64,000 nucleotides of DNA from Opisthorchis felineus (GCA_004794785.1 SJOL01002255.1:24088-88087); one strand, 5' to 3'; counted from the first letter of the stretch, positions 45,487 through 60,200 are shown. Made by a program: numbers and translations. The notes: generated from the sequence alone by a model not told the origin.

Positions 45487-45645
45487 AGTCAATAAATGCT
45501 GAAAGGCCCTGAAATTCCGTACAGCTGTTTCATGCTAGTTGGCAATCATCAGCAGTGCGCATCTCACCAAACTCAGAGAGCTTCGAACCAGCGACCTTCC
45601 AGTCACTGGTTGAACACCTAACCGCTCGGCGAAGAGTGACAGATC
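45487..45645 (-). repeat. tRNA-headed repeat with hammerhead core (family 2)
   Basis: The best-preserved tRNA-like head of the family: GCCGAGCGGTTAGGTG as A-box region (about 45630-45615) and a perfect B box GGTTCGAAGCT (45589-45579). Then on the - strand CACTG, core CTGATGA (45552-45546), stem II TGC/GCA around CAACTA, core GAAA (45531-45528), stem III ACAGCTGT and A17 at 45520. The 3' strand of stem I (CGGAA) pairs only partly with CACTG. The 3' part GGCCTTTCAGCAT agrees with the other copies. The head resembles a leucine/serine-type tRNA. Confidence 0.75.
45514..45558 (-). ncRNA. Hammerhead ribozyme with altered but paired stem II
   Basis: Both conserved core strands (CTGATGA, GAAA) and stem III are intact. 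Stem II is TGC/GCA where the 26154 copy has TCC/GGA, so both sides changed together. The distal stem I pairing is eroded: of CACTG/CGGAA, two or three pairs next to the core remain. Cleavage would fall between 45520 and 45519. Probably a weakened ribozyme. Confidence 0.6.
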
Positions 45646-48600
45646 AGTGGTTTGTTTAGCTCTCATTTAGACAGGACACATTTCAACCAGAACCCAGGTG
45701 GAACTCCTGATTTCGAGATGCTTCCACACCTCTTCTTGATTCAGGTCTCCAGATTTCTTCTACCAGCTATCGGTCACAATGAATGAATTACTTATCAGTG
45801 TTCATAAGATGAATGGATGTCTAATTCGAATGATTTTCAAACCTTCCGTAAATGAGATAGGTGGGTTTTGGAGTAAACAGTTCAGTGAGAGGCGAACTAT
45901 ACACGTTTTAGTTGGTCTCATTTTAATCTAGTTGGTGGGTTTGATTAACGATATGTATAGGTTTTTAGCAGACGACTATTTGGGCTTTGGTGACAGGACA
46001 CTGAGTAACATACACTGAAAGTAGGACGAATAATTCGACTGTGAAAGTACTCAGTGCCAGTTCAAGCCTTGAAGCATGGTGATTGCTCAACAATGAGAGG
46101 ACGGAAACGAATTGCGTCAGCTAGTCACTTGAAAAAGACCAACAATGAAAAGGGCACGGAAAAAGCTGTCCAGAGATGTAGTCAGTTGAGCATGTTGACT
46201 GGATTCTTGTGGATTTCCAAGGCTTAATGAATCCCCTGGGAAAAACCTGTTCGCCCTCAGAAAGAGCCATACAGAAACGCGCTAGCAACATCCGGTCACA
46301 ACTGAGGGATTTCAGCTTCGCCTGTGGCAGTAAGAAAGTCGGTTTTAAAAGGGTCACTTGCGCCGCTGTCACTCATTGTCTCTAGATTCGTTCTTATCCA
46401 GTGCATCGATGAACGTGATGGTGGATTTCAAAATGTTCCTACCGCAAATACAGGCAGGGCGTTAGTATAATGGTCAAGAGGTCTGGGGGGTCGGTGAACA
46501 AAGAGGATGTGGTTTTACTACTCAAAATTCCCCGGAATGTTCTTCAAGTTTCTGTCTTAAAGTACACCCGAGTGAGAAGCCTGTGCGTTGAAAAACAGAC
46601 AAGCAGGTCTAGATTGTGTCAGCCTCATTCGTGTGTTATGTTTCTCATACAGGGAACCAATCAGTTTATAATACGTGACAAAAGTGTGATTGGTCCTCGT
46701 TAATCTGTATCCATCATTCATGCACCTGAAGGTGAACGTTTGTAGAGATGTTTGTCCAGTGGTTTTTGTCATGATGATGACACAGTGACTCCCCTGTAGA
46801 GAGACTGAATCCTACTCGCGGGAAATACTCAACCGAAAGTCATCCTTTTCAGAAAGCAAGCCCCTTCGTTTTTGACAAGAAACACGATCTCCACAGAAAT
46901 GCATTTTCATGGAGACGCAGGCTTTTAACCAAACTCCTCAAGCATGCAATAGGTACGGATAAAAGAAACGAAAAACGTGGCTTCAGTCATTCATTTGGAG
47001 CAAGACACAATAGTGGCCAAAGTCTGTCTTATGTTATTCGCAGTGATAATTTACCGACCAGCAGTTACAGATCATACACGGAGATATCCAGTGAAAAAGA
47101 AAGTAAACTACCGAAAGCAATCGACATGAGCTGTGTTTGGTTACGACTTGTGGTTATTTCTAGTGCCGAATCACCTCAGCCTCTCACGCCTAGCTCATTC
47201 CATTGTTAAAAACTCCCAAGGGTTTCGATGATTCCAAAGTTTTGAGCTATCGGGCCAGCTGCCTTTGTTTGGTGCGACCGCTGTAAGCAATTCGCTTAGT
47301 GGAGGAGACCGGTTTTCGCTGTTTTGAGCAATATCAATTGGTGAAACGGAAAGCGTAGGTAAAACACTTCACGGTCTGGCGTGAGTTTCAGAAGGAGGAG
47401 GCTGGGTAATGAACTTAACATACGCCAGAGTGAAGATAAGAATGCCCTTGTCATCCTCTTCCCTTTGAACCAACCTGAATGGTTCTAACATCATGATACA
47501 CCAAGGTTTGGGTACGCAGGGGTCACTGCGTGCAGCAAGATTTCCAGAAAAATCTACAGTACCCCAGTGCACCCAGTACAACCCAGATGCAGTGTAATCG
47601 AATCACCAATATGTCCATGATCTAACTCCTCCAGTAATCCAGTCCTGCTCCTCACGATTTGTTGTTGACACGTAGGTTTTCCGTTTGACCTGATAGACTG
47701 CTGTTGGAAATCGGCACCCTATCCATCGTGATTAAATTTCGGTCCGAGAGTTTTCGGTCTCTATCTTCAGATTGTTTTCTTTACACAGGTAGTCCAAACG
47801 CGACCAGTATCGAGCAAATGGATCGTGGCGACTGGCCAAGCAAACATCATAATAACTCCAAGGCTGATGATTGAGTTCATTTGGATGAATGAAGATTGAA
47901 TACGTATATGACCCAGTTTTACCTAGCCAAGCTGGTTTTTTGGTGTTGACCTACACTGGGTCCCGGCGTTGAAATTTTCCCCGTTCACAGCACTCGGATG
48001 TTAGCATTTGGTGAACAGATGTAGTTACAACCTTATGACTTTTTAATGAGCTTTGTTGTTCTTTAACAGAAGCACTGCGTGGGCCGCGCAAATGATGATG
48101 AAAACTCACCAGAAAACAAACAGTCGCTGCGTCACGTGCTCAAAGTGAGGAGAACTCTGAATGGCACAGGTGCAAAATCAATCATTTCGAAGGTTTTGAA
48201 ATTATAAAAACTGAGCCAACCTGACCTGAAAGACACCGTTGCAGTATCAGGAAATACCATTCAGCAAATGCAAGTGTTTACGTTCAATTTGATCGGACAA
48301 ATTAAATCAATCTGAAGCTATTAGGACAGAACCGGTAACCACGAGATTGTTGAAACTAAATCCATGCATTCGAAAGCCAATACAGTTTCTTCCGTTCTAT
48401 GTTGGTAGAATCGGTATTCAACTGGTATTAATGTTATCACTTCGAATCCAGTGGCCCCTGCTACCTTCATCACAAGTTCGTTCTGGCACTTATTTTTCAG
48501 ACCTCTTCCTAAAACTGTCCTTATGTGTAACTGCTTCCAGTTTGGTGTTCAAGTATAAAATAAGATTGGGTATAGGCCTATCTGACGGTTTTCAGAATTG

Positions 48601-51600
48601 GCGCGAACGGGTAATAAGTTGTCAAGAGGTTTTATCAGCCTTGTAATTAGTATTGTATATTCTACCGTCAAAAGTTTTGCAGTACATTGAACACACTTGT
48701 ACCAGTTTCTTTTATTAGTGTTTTACGTACGGGTTCGTCACATGCTCATTCCCATCAAATATCTTCATCGTGAGCGGCTGGATGAGAGATCGAGAAAATG
48801 AATGGCCTCACATAATTCCACTACTACGTAATTTGTTTCCAATGCTAACTTCAGATTGATGCTTCACACTAAAACTGGAACTCTGAAGTGACCCTGTAAG
48901 ACATTGTGCTTTGTTTTAACCTTCCCAATTGTTATCATGTCTGGAGAATCAGCTGACTTTTCTTGCCTTTTCCTGACTACTCTATTCTTTAGGTAACCTT
49001 TTCAGAATGAGATAACTAAAATTGCAACGCAGTGTCTGGAGATTACTGTCATGCAAAACTCTAAACAATACTATCGCCTCAAGTACCACACTATCAACGC
49101 CATTCTCAGTACCCGTCAAACGTTTAATGTAACGTTATAGACCTAATGTGTTTGTAGATATCTCCGATAATGGAATAGCCCCCCTTGATAAGGAAGCCGT
49201 AAACAAAGATGACCTCTCAGAAGAGGCCGCCGTGATTGGCTTGTTCAAAGCTACTCTCACGTCTTATTCTCAGGAGACCGTCCTTTCGAAGAGATAAGTT
49301 TTTGCTTTCCCTTAGGGGCGACAAAAATGTAACACTGACCGACTTCCCTTAACATGGAATCAGTGCTATTCGGCTCATCCAGAAATGATATATTTCACCC
49401 ATACCAATTTAGTAAGTTTTGTCAAGTCCAGAAACAGTAATCCTCTAGCACTCAAAGAACACTTGGCTTTCTGCTGTCGGTTTTCAAAGCTACTGATGAT
49501 GAAATTGGTGGGCTCGCGAGCCCTGCTTCTTAGCACACTACGTTTCGCTCTGAAAATTTGCTAGCATGCTAAAGATCATATAAACCGGTCTTCATGGTGT
49601 TAGAGAAAACATTTGCGTGTGGGCTGCGTGCACCAACCCAGTACTTTATCGTATGTCACTCTAACCATACATCGTTGTGTCAACGTTGTCGCGTTAACCA
49701 AATGAACTTTCTACCTGGCGGAAACATACAAAAAAACGTCTTCTTAGCTCTGAAGTTTGGGGAGTTGAAGATGCTTACAGTGGCTTGATGTACAAGGCTT
49801 GATTCAAGCGCTAGTCTGTGATGCCATTATGAACAGTTTCTGCCGGGCAACGGTTTATTAAAGGAGTTTTTCCGTGGTGACCATCTTTATGGACGATTAA
49901 TGTGCTACGTTATAAGTGCTCGCTATAACGCAGGTGTGCCAAAACGTTACTCAATTTGTTTCGCTGTTTGGATGTGTTATTATCATCGAGCGTTGAAAAA
50001 CATTTCTTATTTGCTTGTGTGGTCGATCATATATGATCTCCCTTCTGGAAAGACTACCCCCCCCCCAACAATAACAATTTGGTCTTTGTTCAGGGAGGAA
50101 GTTGCATCTGACCAGTGAAGACACAAGAATCGAAGGTTCACTTTGGAGATGAATGCCCGGAATGACTGAGCAGTAAATTATTGAATCTTGTAGACTTCCA
50201 AGCTCAAAATTACGACAGACCCATTTTATTTGACGAACAGAAACCGAAAAATCCAGTTTTTTTTATATTAGTTACAAAAACAGGAGGTATAGGGTGCGTA
50301 TAATAATCTATCTCTCATGCACTGGATGCTGGAATGACTGAAATAACTTTGAATTTGTAAGTGGCTAGCCGCTGCAGACTACGCTGGATCTAGCATAGAA
50401 GGAAATTTTCATGACTATTTGCAGTAAATAGTAGAAAACCACACGCCAAGCAGCAGGTACGCGGGAGATCGAGACGGAGCTAGCGTCAGACTGGAAAGAA
50501 ATGCCCGAGGAATCTATGAGCTGAAAAATACACAACGAATTAGCCTTGCACTCTCAGCAACGGGAAGACTAAGAATACGATTCACCTTACATACAGACTC
50601 AACCCTGCAACTAGGGTGAAACAGGTTTTTCACTTTATCACTGCAGATTTAATCTTATTTGGTTGGGTATTAGTGTTTGGTAGCAAACAAGTGCTCGCGT
50701 TCTGTCGCGCGACCCTCGGAGCACATAACTCATACACATGCGAGGTAAGATTCACAAAACAGAATAGTAATTCCAAGTGTTCCAAGTTCATATTCTAAAT
50801 CCGAGGCTGTGGCTAGAATAATATGTCACAACAATTAGTTCTTGTAGATTCACATCCGAAGGTGAACGACTTGTTGGAAATTCAGTTCAAACCTGACCAC
50901 TTTATCGATTTTTCATGAGCTTGGGTGGATTACAATCCTTGTTTCAGAGGGTACATAAATGTACCCACAAAAACATATCAGATATTAGGGATTGTTAGTG
51001 CGGATCGGATATGTAAATCGAATCGGTCGTATACTACAAGCTTTCCGATTTATGAGGCCGTTTCTGTTCCTTCGTATACAGAGTGGCAGCTGAAATATAG
51101 GCTGCACGGTTGTGTATAGCATATTCTCACGCATTTCTACCGACAAAAAATTATGCTCAGTTTGTGCTTGCTAGGACAACGCATAATCTAGTGAAAGTCA
51201 GGAAAGGATAAAGAAATGTTGACCCTGCTTCGATGGCCACACATATCGGACCACAGTCTTGTGTTGTTCTTACACATGGTCTTTTTGGACGCATAACCTG
51301 AGTCCTTTTTAGGGTCTTTGGCGGTCATTTTTGTTCAACACAAATTTTATGGGCGGGCAACCGCAATTTCTCAATCAACTGACCAAAAAATAGGTCTTAA
51401 GAAGGCAGGGTCATTTGACCTGTAGAGCGCGTCTAACGCTAGAAGTTGCGTTGGCTCCCTCATAGTGGTGTAGGGCCGTTTCCAATTGAACGAGTCACCA
51501 AAAGGAGTAAGACGATTGTCTTTGGTTCCCCCAGCCTAGGAACGCAGCACAATTGACATTATGAGATGAATACAGAAATTGGACAAATGCTGGTTTAGGG

Positions 51601-54600
51601 TTCTGCCGCCAAGGTCACGGCCCGCTATTTCAGCTGGTCATGTCAAGAACAGTTGAAGGAACACAACTACATGGCAGTCTGTTTTTTTAGTAAGAAGCAG
51701 AACACAGATAAAAATCCGACACCTATTTGGAGCACACACACATAGAACGGAATGCAAACCACGAAAGCATCAAGAGCAATCCTTATGTGGGTGAAAATGT
51801 CTTTCGCATTCAGAGCGATTCTTCGATTACATTTTTAGGTAGTCTCAACAGACAGCTGACCTGGCACTCGATTTTCCTATTTAATTAATCAACTAATTAT
51901 TTAATAACACCAGAAACCAGTGTGGTAGCCTATAGAACGAACGAAGCGATATATGCGAGAAGCGGTGGACGGGAAAAGGAAGTATGGTGCTGTCAAACCA
52001 TTATGGACAAACTGTTGGATACTAAGTAACGAATGTTTACATAGAGGCCAGAATGAATTTCTGACACGCCGCAAAACGGTATAATCTAGAGTGCGTGCCA
52101 GGCCGTTACTTTTCATAATCATGGCGAACTGCGTTACAGTCTGAAACCATGAAAGACGAGTCAACGGCAATTAGCCCAACAAAATATCCCCTAACAGAAA
52201 CTCTCAATTAAAACGTATACAGACGTCAGCGGAAGTGGACAGATGGATCCAGAGCCGACAGCAATAGATGCGAGACGCAACCACTTAATTTTCCCTGGTA
52301 TGAACCGCGGTCCGCAGCGAACAGAACAAGTAAACAGCAACAATGAGATTCGGAAAAGCGTAGATAAATCTGGCTACTCATGAGTAGCCTGATATTACAC
52401 AGTCCAAACACTGCTTTCCGACCAAATCAACAAAGGCTTTTCTGATTACGAAAGCAACCACGCTCCAACATGTACACATCAGAATGGAACCTAAAGTAGG
52501 TCCTCGTAAAGTTATCTGCCATGAGAAGCTAACGAGAATATAGTAAGCACATGAACAATGTAATTGCGATGGAAGATTTGCAAATGTCAGCCTGAGAAAA
52601 ATTTACTCAACTTCAGCTTTGGATAGTGTGGCTGCTAAATCGACACCCGGAGAATCCACAGACTGACCTCACAGTTGACAACGGAACAACGAAGAATTGT
52701 GGCAGCATGTTACTAGCTCTGTGGCCATTTTCGGTCTCAATGATCTGAAACAACCTGGTTTAAGGAAGGTAAGAAAGAGCTGAAAGGTCGAAGCACTTGC
52801 GATTCTATTAGAAACTTCCATCAGGTTGTTTTGTCACAAGCCAGTCATATGGGCAACAAATGTCCCCCACATTCTTCTAAAATTTGTGCGCACAATCTCG
52901 TAGTGGTATTACTCGAATAGACTTTCATAGGCAGACTTCAGTATACCGTAGTTTGTGGTTTTCAAAACTCATAAAATGGTCAGCTCGAATATGTGTTTAA
53001 TGCATTTACAGGAGGCGTGTACGCTAAGTCTATTTTTGAATGGCCGGGTTTCTCCCAAAAAATCAGAAGTACCAAGTATTGCATACGCAGCTGTTTTTAA
53101 GGTGTGTGAACTGCGCAAGTGACCCTATCAGCAGCGGAAACATAGTTGAACAACACTGGAGAAGCAGAGCAAAATCTCCCTCTCTGATGCTCAGTTTGGT
53201 TTTTCCTAAACTGTATCACAGCTTCCGACCACGAACGCCCACGGAAATAGATCAGGTTGTATTCGGATGCTCATTGCATGCTCAATACGAAGAGCTGAAC
53301 TACTGATTGTCTGCTTACAAGTAAGTTTGAGACCAGTTGTAATAAACTTCCCAGTTATCAGCTGAATGTTGGTTCTCGAGACTGTCATCAGAACGTAAAA
53401 ATATCATAGAAGTGCCTCAAAAATAATAAACCTAGTGTAGCTCGCTACCAAAATATGTTAAAATAGCCCAAACCTACTACTGAACCGTCAGAAAAGCAGA
53501 GTAACTTTTCTGACCATCATCCATCGGCATGTGAATCAGAAAGAAATAACTGTTGAAGCATGCTTTGGATTTAAAGTGATCAGAGTGGGGTCGGTCAAGT
53601 AGCGTGTAACCTTCACTGAGTAAAGCTGCTATCGGGCAGCTAAAATGCGCTCGGTGTGTACTGCATTTCAGGACCTCCTGATTTGTCGGATAATGTTACT
53701 GTCCACAAAATCGGTCATTAGGTAATGTGCTGTTCATGTATGGTCGGTCAGTGATAACACAGTTTTGCTTTTTGTCGTTAGTAATATGGTAAAAGGATAA
53801 GTAAAGGCCCCGGAAATGTACACCCAGCCCACTGAGATGTTTAATGAGAGTCGGAACTTTATGGTGATGCAGAACTCCACTCCTGTTATTTTCGCTTCAC
53901 GTTCTGTTGCGTTGGAATCATCGGACAGATGTTCAAAACTTAATCATCGAGACTAGACTAGGTTACTTGGTGGGCCGCACAGACGAACACAGATTGCTGC
54001 TGATTGGTCAGAACTGGGGCTCTGGCAGCTACTTTTCCTGCATGAATGTTCGGTGTGCAGTCTACTGTCCTTTTCACACTATTGACCAACACATTTTGCT
54101 CAGTGTGGCCGGCAGTCGCGCAAATGATACAGTTGCCAAGCTGAACGTCGCAAGTCCCAGGCCTGAAGAGCTTAGCTAGCAACAGGTACAGTCAATTGGT
54201 GCCATTAGTTCAGCTAACGTGACCGTGGGCTCAACGACGGCGTCTGCATATGTCTGAGGGCTGGATGCGCGATTCAGAAACAAAGCTCCAGCAGCCGATT
54301 AGTCTGGAGCCTATGGGACCGACAAAATCGTACTCTATTGAGGCTCCTACACCATGCAACGTCAGCTAAGGCATATCTAGGCCGAATAACAGTCCCACAA
54401 AGCACTATGCATGTGTGAAAAAAGTTTTTTTGCGAAGTTAAAAGTACGTCATTTGTTGCTATCCAGCTGCTTCTCAAAATTTTTTCAATAAAGTAGTGTT
54501 GTTGCACATCAACTGACATACGGTTTCTAATGCAATTCGGACCACATGCTCAGGATGGTTGTTCTGAAAATTCAAAATAGACTTTTGAACTTCGAATTTC

Positions 54601-56639
54601 AGGTGAAAGTGACTTCAACAATCTAGTGTTGAGCAGAATAAAAACCGCCTTACCATGAATCACAAAGGAGGGAATATTCCGATCAACCTAACGTGGACGG
54701 AGGCAAACTAAAGACCGTGCAGTGACTCATAGTTCACTGCATTCTCCAACTTAATAGAAATCATGAATGACAACCTCACGGTTGTCCAATCTAACAGGAA
54801 TCCTATTTCTCTGTTGCCCGATGTATCATCTCTTCTAAACTCTGAGGCATTCGACCATATAACCTGAGCATATGGTCTGACCGCAACGAGGCTGAAGCCA
54901 CATGTGGTTGACAGAAGAAAAGAAGAAAATCCTATAGGTTGCAATTTCACAAGGCAATTACAATGGATCGTGCGAGAGTTATCCGTAAGTAAATTTCGGT
55001 GGTGTATTGCAGTAACACGATGGCTACAGGTTCACTTTGTCAAACACGATAACTGAAGAGTAATTGCTGGCACAAATCGAGATAAAAAACGTTGGAGTTT
55101 TTCCGTTGTGAACTATTTCATAGATTGCAATTGATCCCTTATAAATAACTTGAAATTTTGTGTCTAATGCTGGCATATCTTATGTAGGTGATACATTCGT
55201 AATTATAAAAAACACGACGATGAACTGTTATGCCGTGTCTACGGCTTAGACGACAGAGTGGAACCATGCATTTTCTTTACGAATAACTATTAGTCGGTGC
55301 ATCTAATAACCCACCACTTTTATCATTCCATATCTATAGACCAGGAATTACATGCGCGTTTGTAATCATAACCTTATTGTCCGGATTCAGTATGCACTAA
55401 CTGCATATTAGCGTGCCTGAATGGGTCATAATGCGGATTCTAACCTTGGTGCAGGATTGTGAGAAGGCCTGTGTCGTCTAACCTGGCAACGCGGGAACAA
55501 GCCATCACAACAGAACAACTCATATCCACTCCTTGGCACACCCTTCTTGTTGCGAATCTGCCTAGAATTGCGCTATGGCAAACGTGTGGCTGCGCCGAAT
55601 TCAGCAGAAGTAGGTTTAGAAGGCAGAAATTTTGGTAAGTATTGTGAAAGGGCCTGCAAAGGGGGGGATACTGTAAGATCAGGTAGCGGCGATCTCAGAG
55701 TGACTGCTTCGGGTTTTGACCAGATTCGCACATCAGTAGGCAAGACAAAAGCGGTAAGAGAAGCTGGGTTTTCTATGGCTTAAATTCTATGGACGGCCGT
55801 GGCATTTGTGATTCGACAAACCGATATTCAAACTGTTTGCCCGAAAGGTCTACGCAAAACTTAATTCTGCAGTGGCTTTAAGGGAGGGTGAGGTATCAGT
55901 ACCGTCTGGCATCACATGTTTCGATACTGACCGGCCCTCAGTAGCCTTCTTTCAGGTGGTGTGATTGAGTAGCCTTTCGGTTTTTCTGAAGTACATATGA
56001 CACCGTTGGTGAGCTTGCCTGTGATGAGGTCTTTCTAGAGAGTAGTATGACCTGGAAGACGAAAAAAGCGGTTCAACACGTTTCTTCCCTAAAATCTATC
56101 CCTGCAGTCTCAGGCACCTGGAGCAGCATGTTGGTCACTTATAACTGAGAATTTCGACAAATTACAACAAAAACTAGGTCCTTGTTCCACTGGTAATCAA
56201 ATTACAGCTCAAAGAGACAGAAGAACAAATTTGGTTATCTCACCCTCCCTGAAAATCAGCAAGATAACGGGTTAATCACCATTAATGTGAGAGATTGTAT
56301 CAGAACCAAGTGGTTAGATCGGGTTAAGGCTGAACCTTTTGAAGTCTTTCAGTTCTGTGCTCATCGAAGTCACTGACACAAGCTTGCCTTATTACTATGA
56401 ATCCTGGATTCTTTAAACTTCAGACGAAATAACCTGTAGTCTTCAAGTACCTAATCAAATGTCTTGGGCTAGTTTGAATAATTTTCTTGGAGTAAAAAAG
56501 ATACCTTTCGATCAGGAAGACTGAGCGCTCGAAGCTTAGAAAAGATCATAGGACTGAAGCTGATAATTAATTAAAGATGCCAAAGCCAAATAGCTACTAA
56601 ATATTTTTTTAATCACAGATCACGCGTCAAGGATAAAAG
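45646..56639. other. 11 kb without a recognisable gene
   Basis: All frames are short and none shows a domain I recognise. A run of ten C lies at 50057-50066. It could be intergenic or intronic, possibly of a gene extending beyond the window. AT-rich stretches and frequent stops on both strands argue against long exons. Confidence 0.35.
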
Positions 56640-57235
56640 AAAAAAAGCTATCTATTTATCTATCAGCTATAGACCGTGTGCCATAAGCACAATGGTTCCA
56701 GCTGATACAGTTTGGATCACCGAAAAGTGGGAGAGTGTGGGACATACAGCCAAGCCTTGGAGGCGATGGCATATTTGGTTAGTTCGGGAACTGGGTACCT
56801 ACCCATTGAAGGTGATAGCTTTGATTCGCGAGCGCCACTGACTGCGCGATCGGGCCATTTCTGCCAGTATCATTAACCATTGGTGAGTTGTGTGCCGGGG
56901 TCCCCATCCAGGAAGGCGGGAGTTGTCAACCCGACCAAGTTTATTGGTTATAGTTTTCACACTTCGTTGCCAGATCATACACTGTCCACCTCTCGGTCGC
57001 TTCCACTCAGCACAAGGCTGGGCGAAGGGAGCTCTGCGAGGCAGGCGGTCTTCTGACATGCGGAGTACATGTCCTGACCAGCGTAACCTATGAAGAGTGA
57101 GTAATTCATCTATCGTGGGAGAGTTCCCTTTTCCTAGGACCATCTGGCGTACCTTAGCATTACTAAGCTGATGTTCTCACCAGACCCGACCGATGCTTCG
57201 GAGACACCGATGTTCAAACACGGCAGTAAAGGCTC
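56640..57235 (-). mobile_element. RTE-like non-LTR retrotransposon, 5'-truncated 3' end
   Basis: On the - strand the frame starts in FEHRCLRSIGRVW (about 57210-57175) and, past one stop, continues as MVLGKGNSP, LHRLRWSGHVLRMSEDRLPR, RGGQCMIWQRS and RLPGWGPRHTTHQWL to its end near 56800. A 3' UTR follows with ATCAGCTGGAACCATTGTGC and CTATAGCTGATAGATAAATA. It is clearly the same family as 1-487. The tail is of ATAGATA units rather than AATTG units. Confidence 0.8.
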
Positions 57236-60200
57236 ACTCCATCCATCATCGTGGGCATAGAACTACGAGATGTTATTATTTATTATTACATCCAAATAAA
57301 CAACCGAGTCCCAGAATTTATGCCTTGTGTGAACCACTCGGCCGCATTACTCAAATACACACATCTATAATGATCACAATGGTTCATCGAAAAAAGCTGC
57401 TGCCATAATGAGAGTCGTCCCTTGATTTACTCCAGAAACTCATCTACCTGGGCACATTCACATGAGAACCGCGGCTCGAGCAGTGCGCAACAGTCACTTC
57501 GTACGTAATAATTCGATGGTATGGAACTTTGCGCTCAGGTGGCTACATATGGACTGACCGACTTTCAATTCAAAGGTTCGATCGTCAGCACTAACCTCAC
57601 TTAACTGAGTTTTGCACGTTGAGAGAACACTGGTGACACAGTAAGTGGCCAAACTCGGGAGACAAACAGGATATACTAATGTCCTGCCATTGGCGGGAGT
57701 GGGAAAAACGCATAATTGCGCTCCATTAGGCCGTTATTCAATGTCAGACAAATAAAGAAACGGTGGACGAGCGCTGCATCGTCAAGTTGCACTGTCATTG
57801 TGCTTAGATATATCTGGTATTGATCGTCCTTCCTTAATCAAAAAGCGCTTACCTTTGACCAGAATCTCAGACACAGACAAGATCATATCCAACTACCTGA
57901 TTCTTCTTCCACTATAGTCTTCATTGTATGCGCATGCGTCCCCTTTCCACAGCCAAAGCAATGCAACCGAGGTTAATAACTGGGCCGGAAAGCGAAGCCA
58001 TGGGCTCAGATTCAGTTAAGTGATGGTTACACAAAAATATTCTGTCATTGTTGCTTCCAACGATATAACTGACAAAGTGAAGTCTGCGGTCACAGATAGT
58101 TGCATAGTTGTCCTGGTGTTACACAATTACTGGGTCACATGAACAACTTGGGAGATGCCACTGGTCAGCAGATTGAAGCCCAGGTCCATCTAGAACCAGG
58201 CATATCCCCTTCACCGAATATGTCTATCAAATTTTTTCGGAAATGCTGTTGGCCTTGTTATCCGCTCTGTGTACTGTGCCGCTAACTCGGGGGGGGGGGG
58301 GGGGTGGAACTTTGGGGTTACAACGGAAAACTGCCTTAGGTAATGGCAAGAAGCAATCCATGCTGTTTACTCACTAATTGTGTGATCGATTTTGTTGCTT
58401 GTACAATACCAAGGGGCCAAAATTTGGTACACTTTTGACGATTTAACGGGGTTTGTGGTATCAGAAATCAACAGCTGAGATTACAAACCTCCGAATGGGA
58501 CCGTGGAAACAGCTGAGAAGCGAGTCAGTAGGATAGCTGCAACAAAAGTACCAAATGTTTGTTCCAAGTATATATTCAAAGGATATGACAACATTGGGCC
58601 CGATGTTAACTGCCTTGCATTTCGAAGGTATATTTCCAATACGTCCACAGTCTTCCGTAGACCACTCACCGACCCAATTCTTTCCTACTGCATTCGTCTT
58701 GCTTTAACCCGTTAACCCAGTTCCTTGAGCTATGTGCAAGCCTTTAACAACCCACTTTTTAGAATCAAACCTTGCCGAATTCAAATACTTGCCAAAATCG
58801 AGTAACTCTGATAGGAAGAAGCACGGTACGATAGACCTCAACACAAGATCGATCACAAACTAGACACACGACCACAACATGACACACATTCGGTCATTTT
58901 CAAGGCTGGTTCCGTTTCGCCACCTCAACATTTCCACGGTTAGTTCACTCAATAATGAGGACACCGTAAGAAATGGGAACCAAGATCATTGAGACTCCAC
59001 TGGGAAGTCCAAGACAACTTGGACGAAGCAGGACAATTCTGATACAATTAAGAATACACGTTCCTCTCATTCGTGTTTCCATCTTATGTGTATCTCGCTT
59101 TTTCACGCTTCAGAGATGGAATGCCAGTCTATCACTGATCAAACGAATCTAGGCACACAACACTCTAACAGTGTGGTGTGGATATGGGGGTCATTGGGCC
59201 GTCAAGAAACTATAATTGGATGAGTTTGTCGACCTACACTGTGAGACCAAACCAGGGTTTTTGAACTGTGGCTATGATGTACCTCTGTGAAAATATCAAA
59301 GGTTTCTGTGGTCAGTAGGCATAGGACTACCTGTTTGGGGTAAAACACTGTTTTTTTCATCTTGAAGAATATCTTCAAACCTTGTAGACTGTCTCTGCCT
59401 TAATTACTGGACGTTCACCATAAGCATTAAATGTAACACAACTGTGTGAAACAACATGTGACGATAGCACCTCGGACAGCATGTTACACAACAAACAGAT
59501 CGTCCACTGTTTAAGCATGTCAAATGGCTTCCATCAAAATTTCCAAACATCACCTATCAATGCAACAGTAACGAGTAGTTTGCTGTGAGGAATTTGCTAA
59601 ACTGACTGGGAAGGGTTAACTCCAGGTAGGCTCTTTAGCCGAATGACTGAGCCATTTGTTTGAACAAACGTCTTTGTTGATCATAAAGCTAGGGGCTCGG
59701 GTGCTGAAAAAGCCTAAATCCTTACTGTCGTTGAGCTGCTGAGTGTACTGCACTGACAAACTGCACGTATTATGGTCCATTAAGTGGAGACACAATGAAC
59801 CCGCTGAAATCATACGTCCGATCTGACAGAAAATTCATGTCCAGTTTGGAACCTTCTATATTGCTTCGAACTGAGATGATAAATGTCCAATGACACTTCT
59901 CGGCCATCCATGCTGGTTTTATGTGGGTAGAAATAAAATAGTGTAAGGTAATTGAAATATTTTGAGAATAATCACACACGTAAATTATTTATCTAGTGGG
60001 AATTGGGGGGCCTCAGTTGCAGAACGGAAACACAGAAGTGCAAAGATAACTGAAAATAAACTGTCACATGTACTTGGTGTTTTGTGCACGGTAGCAAATC
60101 GTTAGAAATTCAATTATTTTTCATTAATATTAGGTAGGTAAGTAAATGTCGCTAGCCAAAACTGCTGTACAGTTATATGGTGGAATAGTAGGCAAACCCT

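Noticed and set aside
46458..46500. tRNA-like 5' half (GTTAGTATAATGGTC)
   Set aside because: It resembles the D-arm of Asp/Glu-type tRNAs, but no B box or acceptor pairing follows within the expected distance.
53958..54182. - strand frame with CDVQLGNCIICATAGH, considered as a zinc knuckle of an LTR element
   Set aside because: Cys/His spacing does not fit CX2CX4HX4C, and no protease, RT or integrase lies nearby.
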